Under the pieces are notes generated by a model. The model saw nothing but the letters and a program-made list of their open reading frames with translations, was not told the DNA's origin and did no database searches. Below, in pieces: positions 38,073 through 50,593 of a stretch of DNA of 64,000 nt. The stretch lies in NCBI GenBank assembly GCA_951802195.1, contig OX637624.1, positions 1,302,001 through 1,366,000 of the forward strand, read 5' to 3'. The DNA is from Tausonia pullulans (taxonomy: Eukaryota; Basidiomycota; Tremellomycetes; Cystofilobasidiales; Mrakiaceae). Made by a program: the position numbers and the translations under genes. How positions within the stretch are numbered: position 1 is the stretch's first letter; each line of letters starts with the position of its first letter.

Positions 38073-38646
38073 TACGAGAGAAAAGGCTCGATCTCACGAG
38101 AGAGGATTGATGTTAGGGAGAGAGAGGATGAGTGAGGGGGAGGGTCGAGGGACTAAGGGGGCGAGCGCAGGGGACGGACGGAGGCGGGAGGGCCATGCGT
38201 CGATCATTTCATTCATGGAGTTCGCCCCTCTCTTTCTGCCTTCTTTCGAATGACGTTGAATGATGGCACTGAACGAGAAGAGAGGTGAGAAGATGTTCAG
38301 ATGGGTGCTCTTCTGGGCGGCTTCAGGCGATCAGTCCAGCCCTCATGCCAGGTCGTGGTGTGTTGTGCGCAGTCCATAGATTATACGCAAGATTTAAAGA
38401 TCATTTGCCAACTTTCGACACCCCAAGTCTCAATCTCAACTCCTCTTCCTCAATCTTGACAGCAGCATGCCTTCTCTCTTCTCGTAAGAGAAAGCACACC
38501 TTTCCTACATCCTTCGGCTTCCGCCGCCCGTCCTTCGACATCCCCGCACCCCCTCAACCGACAAAGATGACCTTTGATGGGGGATTGGGATTGTCCAATT
38601 TTCACCCTCTAACCCAAACTGTGTCTGTGTGTTTGTGAACTCGTAG
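38073..38646. promoter_or_regulatory. Divergent region, BRE4-like/API5-like
   Basis: About 570 bp between two divergent genes. No extra gene was recognised. The right-hand gene may begin with an unrecognised upstream exon here, because a TAG acceptor-like sequence sits immediately before its first clear ATG at 38647. Confidence 0.4.
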
Positions 38647-41567
38647 ATGGTGGTCCGGTTGGATGCGCCCCTGACACCCAGATACCGAGGGAAGGCGCCG
38701 CGGTCGAACGCGACCTCGCCCCAGACGCCCACCACTCTCGCTCCCGTCCTCTTGATAGCTGGTGGCCTCATGCAGTCACCCACGAGCACATATCTCGCCA
38801 GAGCTTACCAGATCACACAGACCCTCGTCCATCCTCCAGTGAGCAACCAGCCGTCCTGCTCTACCTTTCACCTACTCACTTACTTCCGACCTTCCACCGA
38901 GGACAGTCGTTTGAACAGGGTCAAACGCTCTACGGCGAGCTTCTCTCCCTCGCTCGCACGGACGAAGTTGACGTCAAGAAGGCTGTCGGCAACTATTTGC
39001 CCGATTACTTTGCTCAGGTGCGAGAGCGAAGGTCGCGTTAGGGCGCTCGCGTGTGGGCTCGAGATCTGACTCTTTCCCTGTTGTTTGGTCATCAGTACCC
39101 AGCTCTTCAGGAGACGGCGGTAGATGTCATCTACGATCTCTGCGAAGATGGGGACCAGTCTGTGAGGAGGCCTTTCTTTTCGCTTCCTCCCCCCTCCCCC
39201 TTCCCCCCAATCCGCCCTCGACGCGTCGTCATACAACTTCGGCCCACCCTGACTGGGCATCCTCTTTCTCCTTCCTTGGGCCTCCCAGGTCCGACTCGCG
39301 GCGTACCGACTGTTTGGCCGACTTTCTAGAGAGTCCAGCTCATGGGTCAAACGTAATACGGATGTCCTCATCCAGCTACTTGCGATAGGTCAGTCTCCAG
39401 CACGCTTTCCTTGTTCTCCCGCCCGGCGCTTTACTCACCTCTTCTTCAACCTCTCGCCTCCGCCCTCAGAGCTGCCTGACGAGATCCAAGAAATCCGGTC
39501 CCAAATCTTCTATCACGTCCTCCACTTCTCTCCCGCTGCCCTCGAGGTCGTCTTTGACGCTCTTCTTGGCCCGGCCGACGCGACGACGACGGCGAGTAAG
39601 CAGACGCTCCTCGACATCCTCGAGCGCGAGGGCGAGTTCTGGCGGGCCGATATCTGCCAGCAGCACATCTCCGGATCTATTGGGCCTGCCTCTCAACAGG
39701 CTGAGGTGCTCCGCAAGGGTATTGAAAAAGTGCGGACCTTCTCTAGCCACTCTTACTGCGCGCGCGTGGCAAGCACGCTAACGGCCGGACGCGTCAGGCC
39801 CTCTCCTCCTCTCCACCTTCTGAGCTCCTCCCCCAGCTCCTTAGGCTCGCAGCCTCTCTCCCTGGAGCATCTCCCTTTGTCACCTCAACCCTTCTTCTTC
39901 ACCACCGTACGATGCATGCCCTGACGGTCGACGCGTACCGGCTCCTCGTGACAACATCACGCTCACCAGATCCACGGTGCTTCGTCCGCTTCTGGTTTGA
40001 GGGTGGGATCCCCGAGGCCGACCCGGGGGGTAAGGAGCTTCTCTACTGGGTACGGCGATGGGTTGAAGCGGAAGAAAAGGGAGAGCCGCCTTTGCAGGAG
40101 CCTGAAGACGCTCACGCGAGGTGGCTCGAGACAGAGAGGAACCTCGTTGGACTCGTCACTTCGCGAGTCAACGTGAGTCACTGCCGTACTTTCTTTCCCT
40201 CGTCGGCGGTTCGCTGACAGACTGTTATTCCTTCAGGCGCTCATCTCGCTTGCTGCCCCAGTCGTACGACAACCGGTAGTCCATACTGCCTTCCCCTTCC
40301 AACGCGTTGAGGCCCTCCTCTTCATCCTCGCCTATCTTTCACGCCTGGTTCGCTGCCTTTCTCTCACTTTTGACATATCGGACTGTCGCTTACTCGCATC
40401 TTTCCTAGACCTCCGTAAACCAAATCACGCTCGCCAACGGCTCGGTCTTCTACTGCCAGATCCATGCCCGGCCGGAGCGGAGTCTCCTCCCACCAAGCGA
40501 TCCCGAGCTGCGTCGAGCGTACGACAACATGAGCGTCCTTCTTTCGGTAAGCGCACACGCTATCAGCTCGCATTCTCTCAGGTCCCATTCTGACCTCGTC
40601 TCCCACTCCCTTTCAGTACTTCCTCGCGATCAAGCCTGCCGCTCGCCCGCCGTACAAGATTCAACCGGGCCCTCTCCAGCCCTCGTGGTCCGATTCTCAG
40701 CCGCAAGATATTCCCCCCTCCGTCACTTTCTTCCCTCCAGCAGCACCTGCCGCGTTGCTCGCTCGGACATTGCCACCGACTTCCTCCTCTTCCCTCCCTC
40801 CAGCGGGTCCCTCCTCCACCTCTAGCCTAGCCTCCGTCTCTCGACGACGACCTCCACCATCTGGCCCAAGTAATACCTCTTCAAAGCGCAAAGCGACGAC
40901 CTCCCACCCACCTTCCGCGCCTAAGCGGGTGCGTGCCAGTGACGGCGGTGGTCCTCCTCCGCGACACCTGCATCACCATCTTCACCATCACCAGCCACCG
41001 CGGTACCCTTTCTCTTCGCCCATCTCCACCACCACGGCGTCTGTAGTAGCATCAGCGAGCTTGGAACGCACCTCCAGCAGCAACGTTGGCGGTGGAGACA
41101 CCAACTCCGGCTCGTCCTCCCCTGCCACAAAACGCCCCCCACCGCCCTCTTCACGGACGTCCTACGAGGAAGGCCATGCGCATGCTCAAAAAAGGCATGC
41201 GCCTTCTATTACTGCTGAGTCGCCCTACGGAGGCAACGGCAGAGTGGCGCTTTTGGCGAGGTTGGGACCGACGGTCAAGAATGGCCTAGAGCTCCCGGCG
41301 CTCCCAGTACCTCCTCTCCCATCATCATCATCAGCAACAGCAGTTCCCGGTCGAGCTCCGCCGAAGCCGCCGGGCCTGGGGTTCTCCATCCGGGGACGGG
41401 CAGCCGCTTCAGCGCCTACTGCTACTTCCGCCGCTGCTGTAGCTTCGGCCGCTGCAGGGGTTGCAGGGATCTCGATCCGAGGAGCTGGAGCTGATCCTGG
41501 TGGACGACCGGGACGGGGTCAGGAGAAGAAGGATGGGACCAGGTCGTTGATTGATAGGATGTCATGA
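38647..41567 (+). CDS. API5-family armadillo/HEAT protein
   Basis: Homologue of the apoptosis-inhibitor-5 (API5/AAC-11) family of nuclear helical-repeat proteins. The match is by order and wording: AVGNYLPDYFAQYPALQETAVDVIYDLCEDGDQS, then VRLAAYRLFGRLSRES, WVKRNTDVLIQLLAI and ELPDEIQEIRSQIFYHVLHFSP, as in other API5 repeats. More helical exons follow, then a Ser/Pro-rich tail with an NLS-like APKRVRAS and the end KDGTRSLIDRMS. The first exon is uncertain. In-frame ATGs lie at 38647 and 38770, and the segment before LARAYQITQTLVHPP is poorly conserved-looking. The join from that exon to the next uses acceptor GGACAG and is in phase. The molecular role in fungi is not established. Confidence 0.78.
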
Positions 41568-42986
41568 TGGCCTTTTCACCTGTTCAGTGTTCCTACTCTC
41601 ATCGAAGCAAGCATGTCACCGCCAAGACTGTCATTTCTGACTCTGTCATCTTCTTGCAGCTCTTGTACCTGACCCTCGCTTGTGCCTCTTTCGGTAGCTC
41701 GGTCTCGATCGTGTTACTCTGTTCTGTCGCTGCTCGCTAACTTTGATGGGCGGCGTCCGCATCGGAGAGCGCGAGTTTGGACTTTCTGAACTGATTCCAC
41801 AGTAGCGTCTTGTAAGAATCAAGAACTAGGGCTGTGCCAGGTTCACGAATACAACAAGGCCACGAAAGGGCAAGGAGGAAGTGAGACGACGGTGCCGACG
41901 ATCAGCCTGCGTTTAGTACGCACTCAGCTGCCAATCGGCCTAACCATTTGGGTGTGAAGAAAACTTAGCACAAAGGGTTCCTCGAATTCTTACTGGTTCC
42001 TACAATGATCCGTGTATCTTAATCCAATCGTCCATCTGTTTGGCTTGCTACAGACGCGATGGCGTGAGCGCCCCTCGACCGGTTCTTGCCACTTCCGCCG
42101 CCGACACCACAACGCATGAGAACATGCCCGTTATCCGTGACATTATCGCGGGTCCAATTCAAGCCATGCGAGGCATCCGCCCCACGACCACCATCCGCTT
42201 CTCCTCCTTCTTCCCTGCTCTTCCCCCCTCAGTTCCCCACTTCCTCGTCCAGGGCTGATTGGCAAGGTCTAACCATCGTGTTTAACTACAAATCAAGAGA
42301 TTGCGATCTTAGGTTCCATGGCGTTCTACGGTTCTTGGGAAAATCTTCTTTGGGTGGTGCTGTGGCATTGTAGATGAAAAGCGGGCTCGACATTGTGGGA
42401 TCTGGCCGAGTTCGCCGCTGCCTCAAGCGGCAGGCCCTGTCTGTTCGGAGCTATACCTGGGTAGACAAGGCTCAGTGAGATTAACCTCCAATCCTCCCTG
42501 ACATCCACATCTCAAGATGCGATGAGCCACAAGCGCGCGCAACATGCCTCGGTGCTACGCAGTAAGAGCCTTCGAACTTTCCCCAAATCTCAATGAGCTT
42601 CTCGTCCATGCCGTTTATAGTATTCCTATTAGCTGTTTGTGTCCTCATATCTGCTGACTCTTCCCCGTCTCCGGTATTCTCTCCTTTTTTTCGTTGGCTG
42701 CTCGTCGCTCCACGTCAACGTCCGCCCATCTACGGCAGCTCCTCAACTTCGGTCAGCCTGACCTGAGGGGAAAGAAACGGCGGATGTCCGACGGATTCAT
42801 ATCACCGTTTGAAAAGGCTTCATCTCGACGTGTGGCAGGTTTACACCTGCGAAGCAAAACCATGAAAAGGCCTTCGATTGGCAAGTCTACATATGCACCC
42901 GAGACAGACCAGGGGCGCTCGCCCACCCTGCTCGGCCCAACTGATTCCCACCCCTCCATCTCACCACATCACCTCCTTCAAACTCT
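41568..42986. other. 1.4 kb convergent intergenic region
   Basis: Lies between the API5-like stop and the cupin stop. Several short open frames occur but none shows family resemblance, codon bias or recognisable splicing. No tRNA-like B box or repeat was recognised. It presumably holds two 3' UTRs plus spacer. Confidence 0.4.
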
Positions 42987-44002
42987 TCACTCGTCGCATC
43001 CCTTGCCCCGCCGGACATCTCCCTTTCCGTCCTTGCCCTCGACGACCCAGACCTCAGGCAGGCCGAGCACGGGCTCAGCATCGGTGAGGACGCAGGTCCA
43101 TCGGACGGGCTCGGCGGTGTCGTTTCGCTACAGAGAGAGATGTCGATTAGCAGGACGACATCGGAAGGGGGAAGCAGCAGTAGCTGGAAGGAGATTTACC
43201 CAGGCGTGGAGACTGGGAGAAGCAAGAGAGGTGAGACGGACAACGTCGAAGGAGCGCGCGCATGTGGCGATGAGCATCATCAAGGCCATGATTTATTCGT
43301 CAGTCGACACTCCACCGCAAGAGCACGCACAGACACCACCACTCACGTTCCCCTTTGAACAACAACCTCCCCGGCGTTGACCTTCGTCTCCTGGACATCC
43401 GGCCGCGACTTCTCCAAGCTCGACGGAGGCCAGTCGGCCGGCGTCGAAGGCGCGAGCGGGGTGAGCAAGGTTACTTGGCCATGGGTGATGACGTTGTAAT
43501 CGAGGGAAGAGGTTCGGTGCATCGCGGTGACTTGACCGGGGGCAAGGGTCGTTGACTTGCAGTTGGACCTGGAGGAGACGGCGGACGACGATGCGCGCGC
43601 GACCGTACGTAAGTAAGACTCGGATATCCAGTCGAGGCAAGGCTTGAAGCAGCACTCGACCGAGAGAGAGTGCGAACTCACCCGTTGTTGACGACAAGAG
43701 TCCGAGGCAGAGGCGGGGGATTGAGAGCGACGTCTTCGCTGTGTCAACCAACCGACGCGACTCGACGCCTCATCAGCCTTCTAATGTCCTTCTATGGCCC
43801 TCCGCCTTTCCTCCTTCCCCTCAGACATCAAGGAGTTGACCCACTCAGAGTGCTCCTTCGCAGGCGTAAGACCCCACCAGATTTGGCCGTTTGGCGGCTC
43901 GCTGTCGATGAGGATCTTCACGGGTGGCTCCTGGCCCGGGACAGCGTCGACGGGAAGAGGAGAGTGAGCGGTGACGATACGGCGGCCAGGAGGGAGGGTC
44001 AT
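42987..44002 (-). CDS. Small cupin-domain protein
   Basis: Single-domain cupin of the fungal type annotated as cupin 2 conserved-barrel protein. No enzyme activity is known. Cupin motif 1 is APGQVTAMHRTSSLDYNVITHGQV and motif 2 is GEVVVQRGTLHAWRN. The His residues of MHRT and LHAW are the likely metal ligands. Five exons were traced, all in phase: 43827-44002, 43682-43738, 43347-43568, 43200-43212 (13 nt) and 42987-43127. The total is 609 nt, or 202 residues. The 13-nt exon alone supplies LHAW. The gene lies 243 bp downstream of NOC3 in the same direction. Confidence 0.87.
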
Positions 44003-44245
44003 GCTGAGATCAGTGGTGCTGGCTGGGGTGCAAGGAAGGGAGGAAGGAGGACGAGGGTCGAGGCGGTTCTCAGTCGGTGCTGCCCTCCGAAAAAGGCACG
44101 GCCCGATGTTCAGCCGGCGAGGCAGCGCCTTGACTCCGGCCGTGTCTGACGTTCTCGGATCCTCGACACCAAGAACCTTGCGCTACTTTCAATGAGAACG
44201 AAAAGGAGGAGAAATAAATGGAAAGACCATGTAATGCTCCTTCCC

Positions 44246-47200
44246 TCAAGACCGGTTGTATCGCGCCAGCTTGGCCGCCTGCTTGCGGACCCGCTCGTCG
44301 TAGTGCGTCGCCTCGAGCACCCCGAGCTCAAAGAAGCTCGTTGCAAACGGATTGCACACCTGCGGATCGTCCACGTCCGCCCTGTAAACACCGTCGGCCG
44401 TCCGATCCTCGGTCGCGAGGAGGGCCTCGACCTTGGGCTCGCGGACGATGAGCGCTGTGACGAACTCGATGGAGCGGAGAACCGTCGTTGATGGGAAGTA
44501 GAGCGAAGCCGAAAGGAGCCGCTTGGCGAACGCGGCGGCTCGCCAGGGAGGAGAAATGGCGTGCGAGGCGTAAGGGGAGAAGAAGACAAGATTGAGTGCC
44601 CGGAAGAAGAGGTCAACCGAGGGAGCGAGTTGCGACTTCTTGTGGAGAACGCGGGCACCCGGGTTGGTCGCGGAGAGCGAGGGTGTCGAGGTGATGGACG
44701 TTGCGGGCGCCTCCTCAAGCCGCGGGTCGAACGCAAGCAAGGGAATGAGCGCATAGAGGTCAACGATGAAGTCGTTCAAGTCGATATTGAGCGCCTCGCC
44801 CTGGCCTGAGAGAAGCTCAAAGGCCGTGACGATGCCGAGGAGACGGAGCCGGGTCCGGGCACCTGTCGTTCGCTCGTCAACGTTCTCGTCCTCAGCGTCC
44901 GCTTCATCCCAGGTGTCGAGCTTGTCGCCGCGGATGATGCCCTTCAGAACGGCAAGGAGATCGCGGAAGAAGTCAACGTTGACGAGATGCGCGAACCGGG
45001 CGAGTCCTTCAAGGGCGGCGGGCAGGAGGGGCGTGCGCTTGGTCTGCTTGATGATAGAGAAGTAGAGGACGAAGAGATGCTGGAGCGTCTCGGTTTGCTG
45101 TCAAAGTGGGAAGGGAAGAGTTAGCGAGAGGACGTCAATGAGCGAGCGAGCGTTTGAGCGGAGGGACTCACATTGCGCGCAGCCTCCTCCTCGTCAACCT
45201 CGGCCTCGGCCTCGTCCATCTCGCGTTCGATCTCCTTCTTCTCCCGCATATCCTTCTTCATCTTCTTCGTCCGCCACTCCTTCTTCTTCTGAGACCACTC
45301 GGACCCCTCAACGCCCTTTGCTTTACCCTTGCCGCGCTCGGCCTTCTTCTTCCAGTCGCGGTCCTTGTCCCACTTGCGCGTCGGCTTCTTGATGTACTCC
45401 TTGCTCTTGTCGGCCCGAACCTTGACATACCAGAGGCACGAGAGCACGTTCGGGTGGACAGCAAAGTGCCGCTCCTTGATCATGCGCGCGAGGAGCCGTA
45501 CGAGCGGAAGGGCATGTGTCGAGCTGAGGTCCGTCTGGAAGACGGTCGTGATGGCTTGAAGGCAAACGTCGGAGTCCTGGGAGTGTCATGTGGGTGGTTA
45601 GAAACTTTCGAGCGAAAAGCGCAAGAGAGAAAGAGCGGCGCTCAACTCACCATGTCCCAAGACTTGCGGCTGAGGCGACCAACGACGACGGCCATGATGT
45701 TGTCGCGGAAGTTAAAGTGCGTGACGCTCGCGAGCAAGTCGCACATGCACTTGAGGGAGAGGCTGCCGAGAGGGCTCTTATCCTTGATCTCCTTCTCGAG
45801 CAGCTTGAGGTATGACGCGTACGCTCGGACAAGCGCCGCCTCGCCATCACGCTGTCGCTTGACCTCGTCCCGGACCTTTTCGGATTGCTCGAGCTCCGTA
45901 AGCTCACGGATCCGGTAGCCGGGGATGAGGTCCTTGTAGACGGCGAGGAGCGAGGCGATGGCGATAGCCCGGACGCTGATGGGATTCGGTATCCGCTTGA
46001 GCTCCGGGTTGGGGTTCGGGACTGTGGGGAGGGCGAACGACTGGAGACGTGTCATGAGGGGAATCTGTGGAGCAGAAGACAAGGAGCAGCGTCAGTCGGA
46101 TATTTCCAGACGGACGAACAGCGTCCGCCCAACTTACATTGTCGATGATCTCGCCACCCGAGACAATCTCGGCTCCGAGCGAGGCGATCTGCTCCTTGAC
46201 AGCCCGTTTCCGCTCTGCAGGGTTCTTGATGGAAACGACGTCCGCCACAGCGGCGCGACCCCACCTCCGACCGAGACCGGCGCCCTCCGCCGGCTCGTCG
46301 TCGGCGCTCTCTTCGTTGACCTCGCTCTCCTCGTCGGAGTCCTTCTCCACGATCGGCCGCCCCTGAGCGTCGCGCTTGATCTTGACCTGGGAAGGGATGT
46401 GGATCTTCCCTTCGACCTTCTGTAGCTCACCCGTCGCCAATTTGATCGGCAGCCGACCGACATTTGTCCCCTTACGAGGGTCGAGCTCGTCGTCGTCCGA
46501 GTCTGAACCGCCGCCGCGCTTGGCGTAGTTGCGGCTCTGCTTCTCGTAGCTGGCCTCCTCCTCATCCCGTGGCCGCTTCTTCTTCTTCGTTGAGGTTTGA
46601 TGTGGAAGCGGAATCTCGAGGTCAAGATCCGAGGCATCCATGAGGTCCGAGTCGTACTCTTCGTCGTCGTCGTCGTCATCCGAAAGGAGCTGGGAGCCAG
46701 ACGAGGAGAGAGCGTCGTCATCGTCGTCGGAAAGGTTGATTGAGGGCGCCTCGGAAGGGTGCGAATCCATCGTCGAGACGGTGTCGGCGAGCGAGGGCGA
46801 GCGAGCGCGCCGTTTAGAGGATGAGGCCTTGGGCAAGCGCTGCTGGGACTTCTCGACGGCGTGGAGGCGCTGCTCCTCTCGTTTCGACCTGGGTCGAACG
46901 TCGTCAGCCAAGACTAACTGGGAAACGAGAAAGTCAGACGAGCGAGCGAGACTGACCTCGCAATTCCTTTGGTGTCCATGTCGACAAGGAACCCCACATT
47001 GGCGCCCTCATTCTCCTCAAAGAACGCCATATCCTCCTCATCGAGCCCAACCTCGTCACCATCCCCATAAGGGTCCGGGTCCTGCTCGACAATCTCCATC
47101 GTCGCCTGCTGCGACTTCTTGATCTTCTTCGCCGGCTTGGGGGCGCCGCCCTTGCCTCCAGAGCCAGCAGCGGCTACCTCCGCGGGCGTGGAGGCGACCT

Positions 47201-47479
47201 TGCGCTTCTTGGAGGCATGACTAGCGCCGGCTCCGCTGCTCTACAGGAGTGAGCGGCCGGAAGGCAAGGTGAGGTAGATGAGGAGGAGAGAGCAGGGGGG
47301 CGTGAAAGAGATAGGACGGGAACAAGGAACAAGCGACAGGGAGCGCGCGCGTCAGAAACAGTAGATCTCGAGACTGGATGGGAGACGCCCAGGCCACCAC
47401 GACTCACGACCGGCTGCTTGGTCTGCTTCTTCTTGCCGTTCTTATCGGTGTTCTTGGGGACAATCTTGCCCTTGGCCAT
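44246..47479 (-). CDS. NOC3: Nucleolar complex protein 3
   Basis: NOC3/CBF-type protein that binds Noc2 for nuclear maturation and export of 60S pre-ribosomes. In yeast it also associates with pre-replicative complexes. The basic N-terminus is MAKGKIVPKNTDKNGKKK. It is followed by EVGLDEEDMAFFEENEGANVGFLVDMD and acidic stretches. The NOC3 block has IPLMTRLQSFALPTVPNPNPELKRIPNPISVRAIAIASLLAVYKDLIPGYRIREL, and a lysine-rich segment has KKAERGKGKAKG. The C-terminal CBF-like domain has VNVDFFRDLLAVLKGII, and the end reads SFFELGVLEATHYDERVRKQAAKLARYNRS. About seven exons are present. It is divergent from NSE4 with only 195 bp between start codons. Confidence 0.92.
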
Positions 47480-47674
47480 GGCTGAGGGACGGACGGTGGT
47501 GGGTCGAAGGGGGTCGACGTTGAGAGGAACAAGCGGGTCGGGTCGAAAACCGTCTGCGGGGGAAACGCATGGATCCTGAGCAGCGAGCGCGCGTCGGGAG
47601 GAGCGGACACGAGAGAGCGAGACGCGTCGCGACAGGTCTCCTCCACATCCACAATCTGCACCATCCACTCCCAC
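47480..47674. promoter_or_regulatory. Short bidirectional promoter, NOC3/NSE4
   Basis: 195 bp between the NOC3 and NSE4 start codons must hold both 5' leaders and promoters, so expression of the two genes is probably linked. No motif was recognised with confidence. Confidence 0.55.
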
Positions 47675-49376
47675 ATGCCGGCCTCACGCCCTCGCTCCAA
47701 CGCCTCCGTCGACCCTGAGGACGACGACGAATACCAGCATCAGCACCAGCACCAGCAGTCCAACGAGGATGAGAACGAGCACGATGACGACGGAGAAGAC
47801 GACAGCCGCGAGCTCGATCCGCTGGAGAAGAAACGGAGGGAGGCTAGCTCGATGAGGAAGCTCAGGTCCCAGCTTAGGGACCAGTATGCTTTGACGGAAC
47901 GTGGGTGTTTCCTCCAAGACAACAGTTACGCGTCGCAGATACCTCTCCCGTCGGTGTCGCGTCGGACGCTCGCATGCTTCTTGCCTCACTTACCCTCCCG
48001 CCTGAACAGAGAACCGGCGGGACATCTCGACACTGACGCCGGCAGACCTCGAGAGGACGATGAGGCAGCAGGAGAGGCTCTTTAACAGGAGTGCGTCGCT
48101 CGCTCTCGTTGACCCACCTGTCCCCGCGACGGACGCTTCGGGGCTGACCGTCGCTCCCTCCACTCAGTCACCCGACCCCAGGAGGCTATGCTCGACGCCC
48201 GAGCCTTCATCACGACGTCCAACTCTGCTGCGCATAAAGCCCGAGAGATGAAGGTCGACCAGAACGCGTTCGACACGAACGAGTTTCTTATTCGGTGGGT
48301 GTCGTTCCAATCCATCCCATCTCTCTCACTCCTCCATGTCGTTGTGTCATTCGCTCACGAGCCATTCTGCTTCGACATCCCAGCCTGGGCAATCACCTCG
48401 GTCTCAAGCGCGGTCGAGCAGCGGATGATGTCGACGAGGACGAATTTGACGACGAGGCCGACGATGATAGAAGGATGGTGGCATTCGGGACGGGGGGGAA
48501 GAAGGGCTGGGAGCACATCGGCTGGCTCGCAGCGAAGCATTCGCGGATAGTCTTTGTCCCAGACTTCCTGTTGAGTCGCGTTTTCTCTCTCTGTCATCTT
48601 CTTGTCTAAGAGAACTGACGGGAGCCCGGTCCACAGCCTCGGCTCACTTTCCGTTTCGCAGAAGGCTCGGGCCAAGAGTAAACGTGCCCGGCTCGACGTT
48701 GACAAGTCTAAGGCGGCCGTGCCTGAGAACGTTGCTCCAAAGGCGGTGGGCGAGAAGTCCGAGAGTGACACGGCGACGATGATCACAGTCGTGCGCGCTG
48801 AGCCATCTATTTTCTTCCTGTGGAACTTGCTGACTGGATTTATTGGCCACCGATAGATCGAGGACTGTCTCATGTCTGCGACGGAGGCCAGCGATGGAGC
48901 CGGCAGCAACTTCTTCGAGTTTGTGTGAGTCCAAGGTTTTGTCTCGCCCTTGGCTTCTCCAGTCCGACACTTACACGTCTCCGCCGCATCCCAGCGTCAA
49001 CCCACACTCCTTCTCGCAGACCGTCGAGAACATTTTCTACCTCGCCTTTCTCATTCGCGATGGTAAAGCCGGCTTTGTCTACCTCGACGACGACGACTCG
49101 CTCCTGGGCGTCATGGCCACGGAGCCGGGGGATGAGAACGACATTGCCGGAGGACTCAAGAAGATCCAAATGGTGCTGGAGATCACAACGGAGATTTGGA
49201 AGGTGCGTCATCTCGTTCGCTCCGTTTTCCTGGTTGGGTGGATGAAAGTCGACTGGCTGGCTGACTGCGGATGAGTGGAACAGGACGCGATCGCCACGTT
49301 TGGGATCACCGAGTCCATGTGGGTGCCGCATCGAGAGGATGTTCAACTCAATCCGGGCCAGAACCAGTGGTATTGA
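47675..49376 (+). CDS. NSE4: SMC5/6 complex kleisin NSE4
   Basis: Non-SMC element 4, the kleisin that bridges the Smc5 and Smc6 heads with Nse1 and Nse3 in DNA repair and replication-fork processing. Recognised by LRSQLRDQYALTEQNRRDISTL, MLDARAFITTSNSAAHKAREMKVDQNAFDTNEF and GWEHIGWLAAKHSRIVFVPDF, and by the conserved C-terminal winged-helix part VNPHSFSQTVENIFYLAFLIRDGKAGF. The end is WVPHREDVQLNPGQNQWY. The first exon is 47675-47900, and about seven exons are present. The N-terminus has a short HQHQHQHQQ stretch (about 47738-47760) in an acidic region. Confidence 0.93.
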
Positions 49377-50593
49377 AGGAGGGGAGAGGGTCGGGGGGCA
49401 GGGGATATTTGCTTACTTAGGCCATGAGTGAAAGGAGGTGGCTTTTTGTTTTTTGTTTTTGCTTTTGCTTGCAAACGTCCGGGGAGTGAAGGAAGGAGAG
49501 AAGCCTCCTCCTCTCATAGGTCATCTCTGTTTGGCTTCCCGTGTTCGGGGCTGTAGGATAAAGCGTCCGTCGATCGTGTGTATAGGAAAGAGAGCAAGCG
49601 AGACGGAGACAATGAGCCGATGCAGAGAAGCAAGCCAATCAACAGGCGATTGCAGGATAAACGAGACAAAGTGAGAGAATATGCAAGGGACGATGGCCGT
49701 GAAGTACGATGCCAGGATGAGAACACAAGTGAAGAAGAAGAAGGGATCGCAGACAGGCGATACAAGGCAGGTGGAGACGGGTGGAGACAGGTGGAGAGGA
49801 AGGGGAGCACAGGGGGGCGCTTGAGCAAGGTGAAGCAAGAGGGGATGCAAGTGAGAGCGAGGAAATAAGAATCAAGCGAATGGGCGTGAAAGGCTGGAAG
49901 GAGGGATCTTGTGCGGATGTGCGGATGTGCGGATAAGAAAAAAAGCGAGCGAGACGGAGACAATGAGCCGATGCAGAGAAGCAAGCCAATCAACAGGCGA
50001 TTGCAGGATAAACGAGACAAAGTGAGAGAATATGCAAGGGACGATGGCCGTGAAGTACGATGCCAGGATGAGAACACAAGTGAAGAAGAAGAAGGGATCG
50101 CAGACAGGCGATACAAGGCAGGTGGAGACGGGTGGAGACAGGTGGAGAGGAAGGGGAGCGCAGGGGGGCGCTTGAGCAAGGTGAAGCAAGAGGGGATGCA
50201 AGTGAGAGCGAAGGAAATAAGAATCAAGCGAATGGGCGTGAAAAGCCGGGAGGAGAGATCTTGCGCGGCGGAGCATCGCACGCGACACCAAAGAGCGGAG
50301 CGGTCAAGGGAGGGAATGGGACAGAGGCAGGAGGAAGTGAGGCGGCGTGTGGATGGCGGCCTGACGGGGCGAAGGTAGAGGCGGATCAGTGAGGAGTTGA
50401 GCACTAAAGATGCCAAATATGACGCACTACCGAGAGTGTCGATGGAACGAAGGTTCTGGTTCCGCCGAACAATGTCGGTCGGCGGCGGGAAGGGCTGGCG
50501 GAGGCCTCTAAGCGGCCCAATCGAGCTGAAGTAGACAGGCGCATGATAAAAACGTCAATGAGAGAGAATTAGGAGCGAGAAAGAAAATGGCTA
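49377..50593. other. Convergent intergenic region with duplication
   Basis: 1.2 kb between the converging NSE4 and Mei2-like genes. It contains a T/G homopolymer-like tract at about 49443-49470 and the tandem duplication listed separately. The opposite strand stays open for 300 codons, but this follows from the repeat unit being 351 bp (117 codons) and the composition is not protein-like. Confidence 0.5.
49595..50268. repeat. Two-copy direct tandem duplication, about 351 bp period
   Basis: A block of about 323 bp at roughly 49595-49917 is repeated in direct orientation at about 49946-50268. The offset is 351 bp, rising to 352 after a one-base indel near 49861/50213. Only a handful of differences are seen, most clustered in the last 40 bp. 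The intervening 28 bp include a GCGGATGTGC-type triplication (about 49910-49933). High identity indicates a recent local duplication. No terminal inverted repeats, target-site duplication or coding capacity typical of a mobile element were seen. Confidence 0.9.

Noticed and set aside
42694-43380. 228-codon + strand frame
   Set aside because: Its right half is the complement of verified cupin exons, and the left half shows no family.
49514-50416. 300-codon open frame on the - strand over the tandem repeat
   Set aside because: It is open because the repeat unit is a multiple of three and purine-rich on the + strand. The product is a Ser/Leu/Pro-rich string with two copies of the same segment and no family resemblance or start context.
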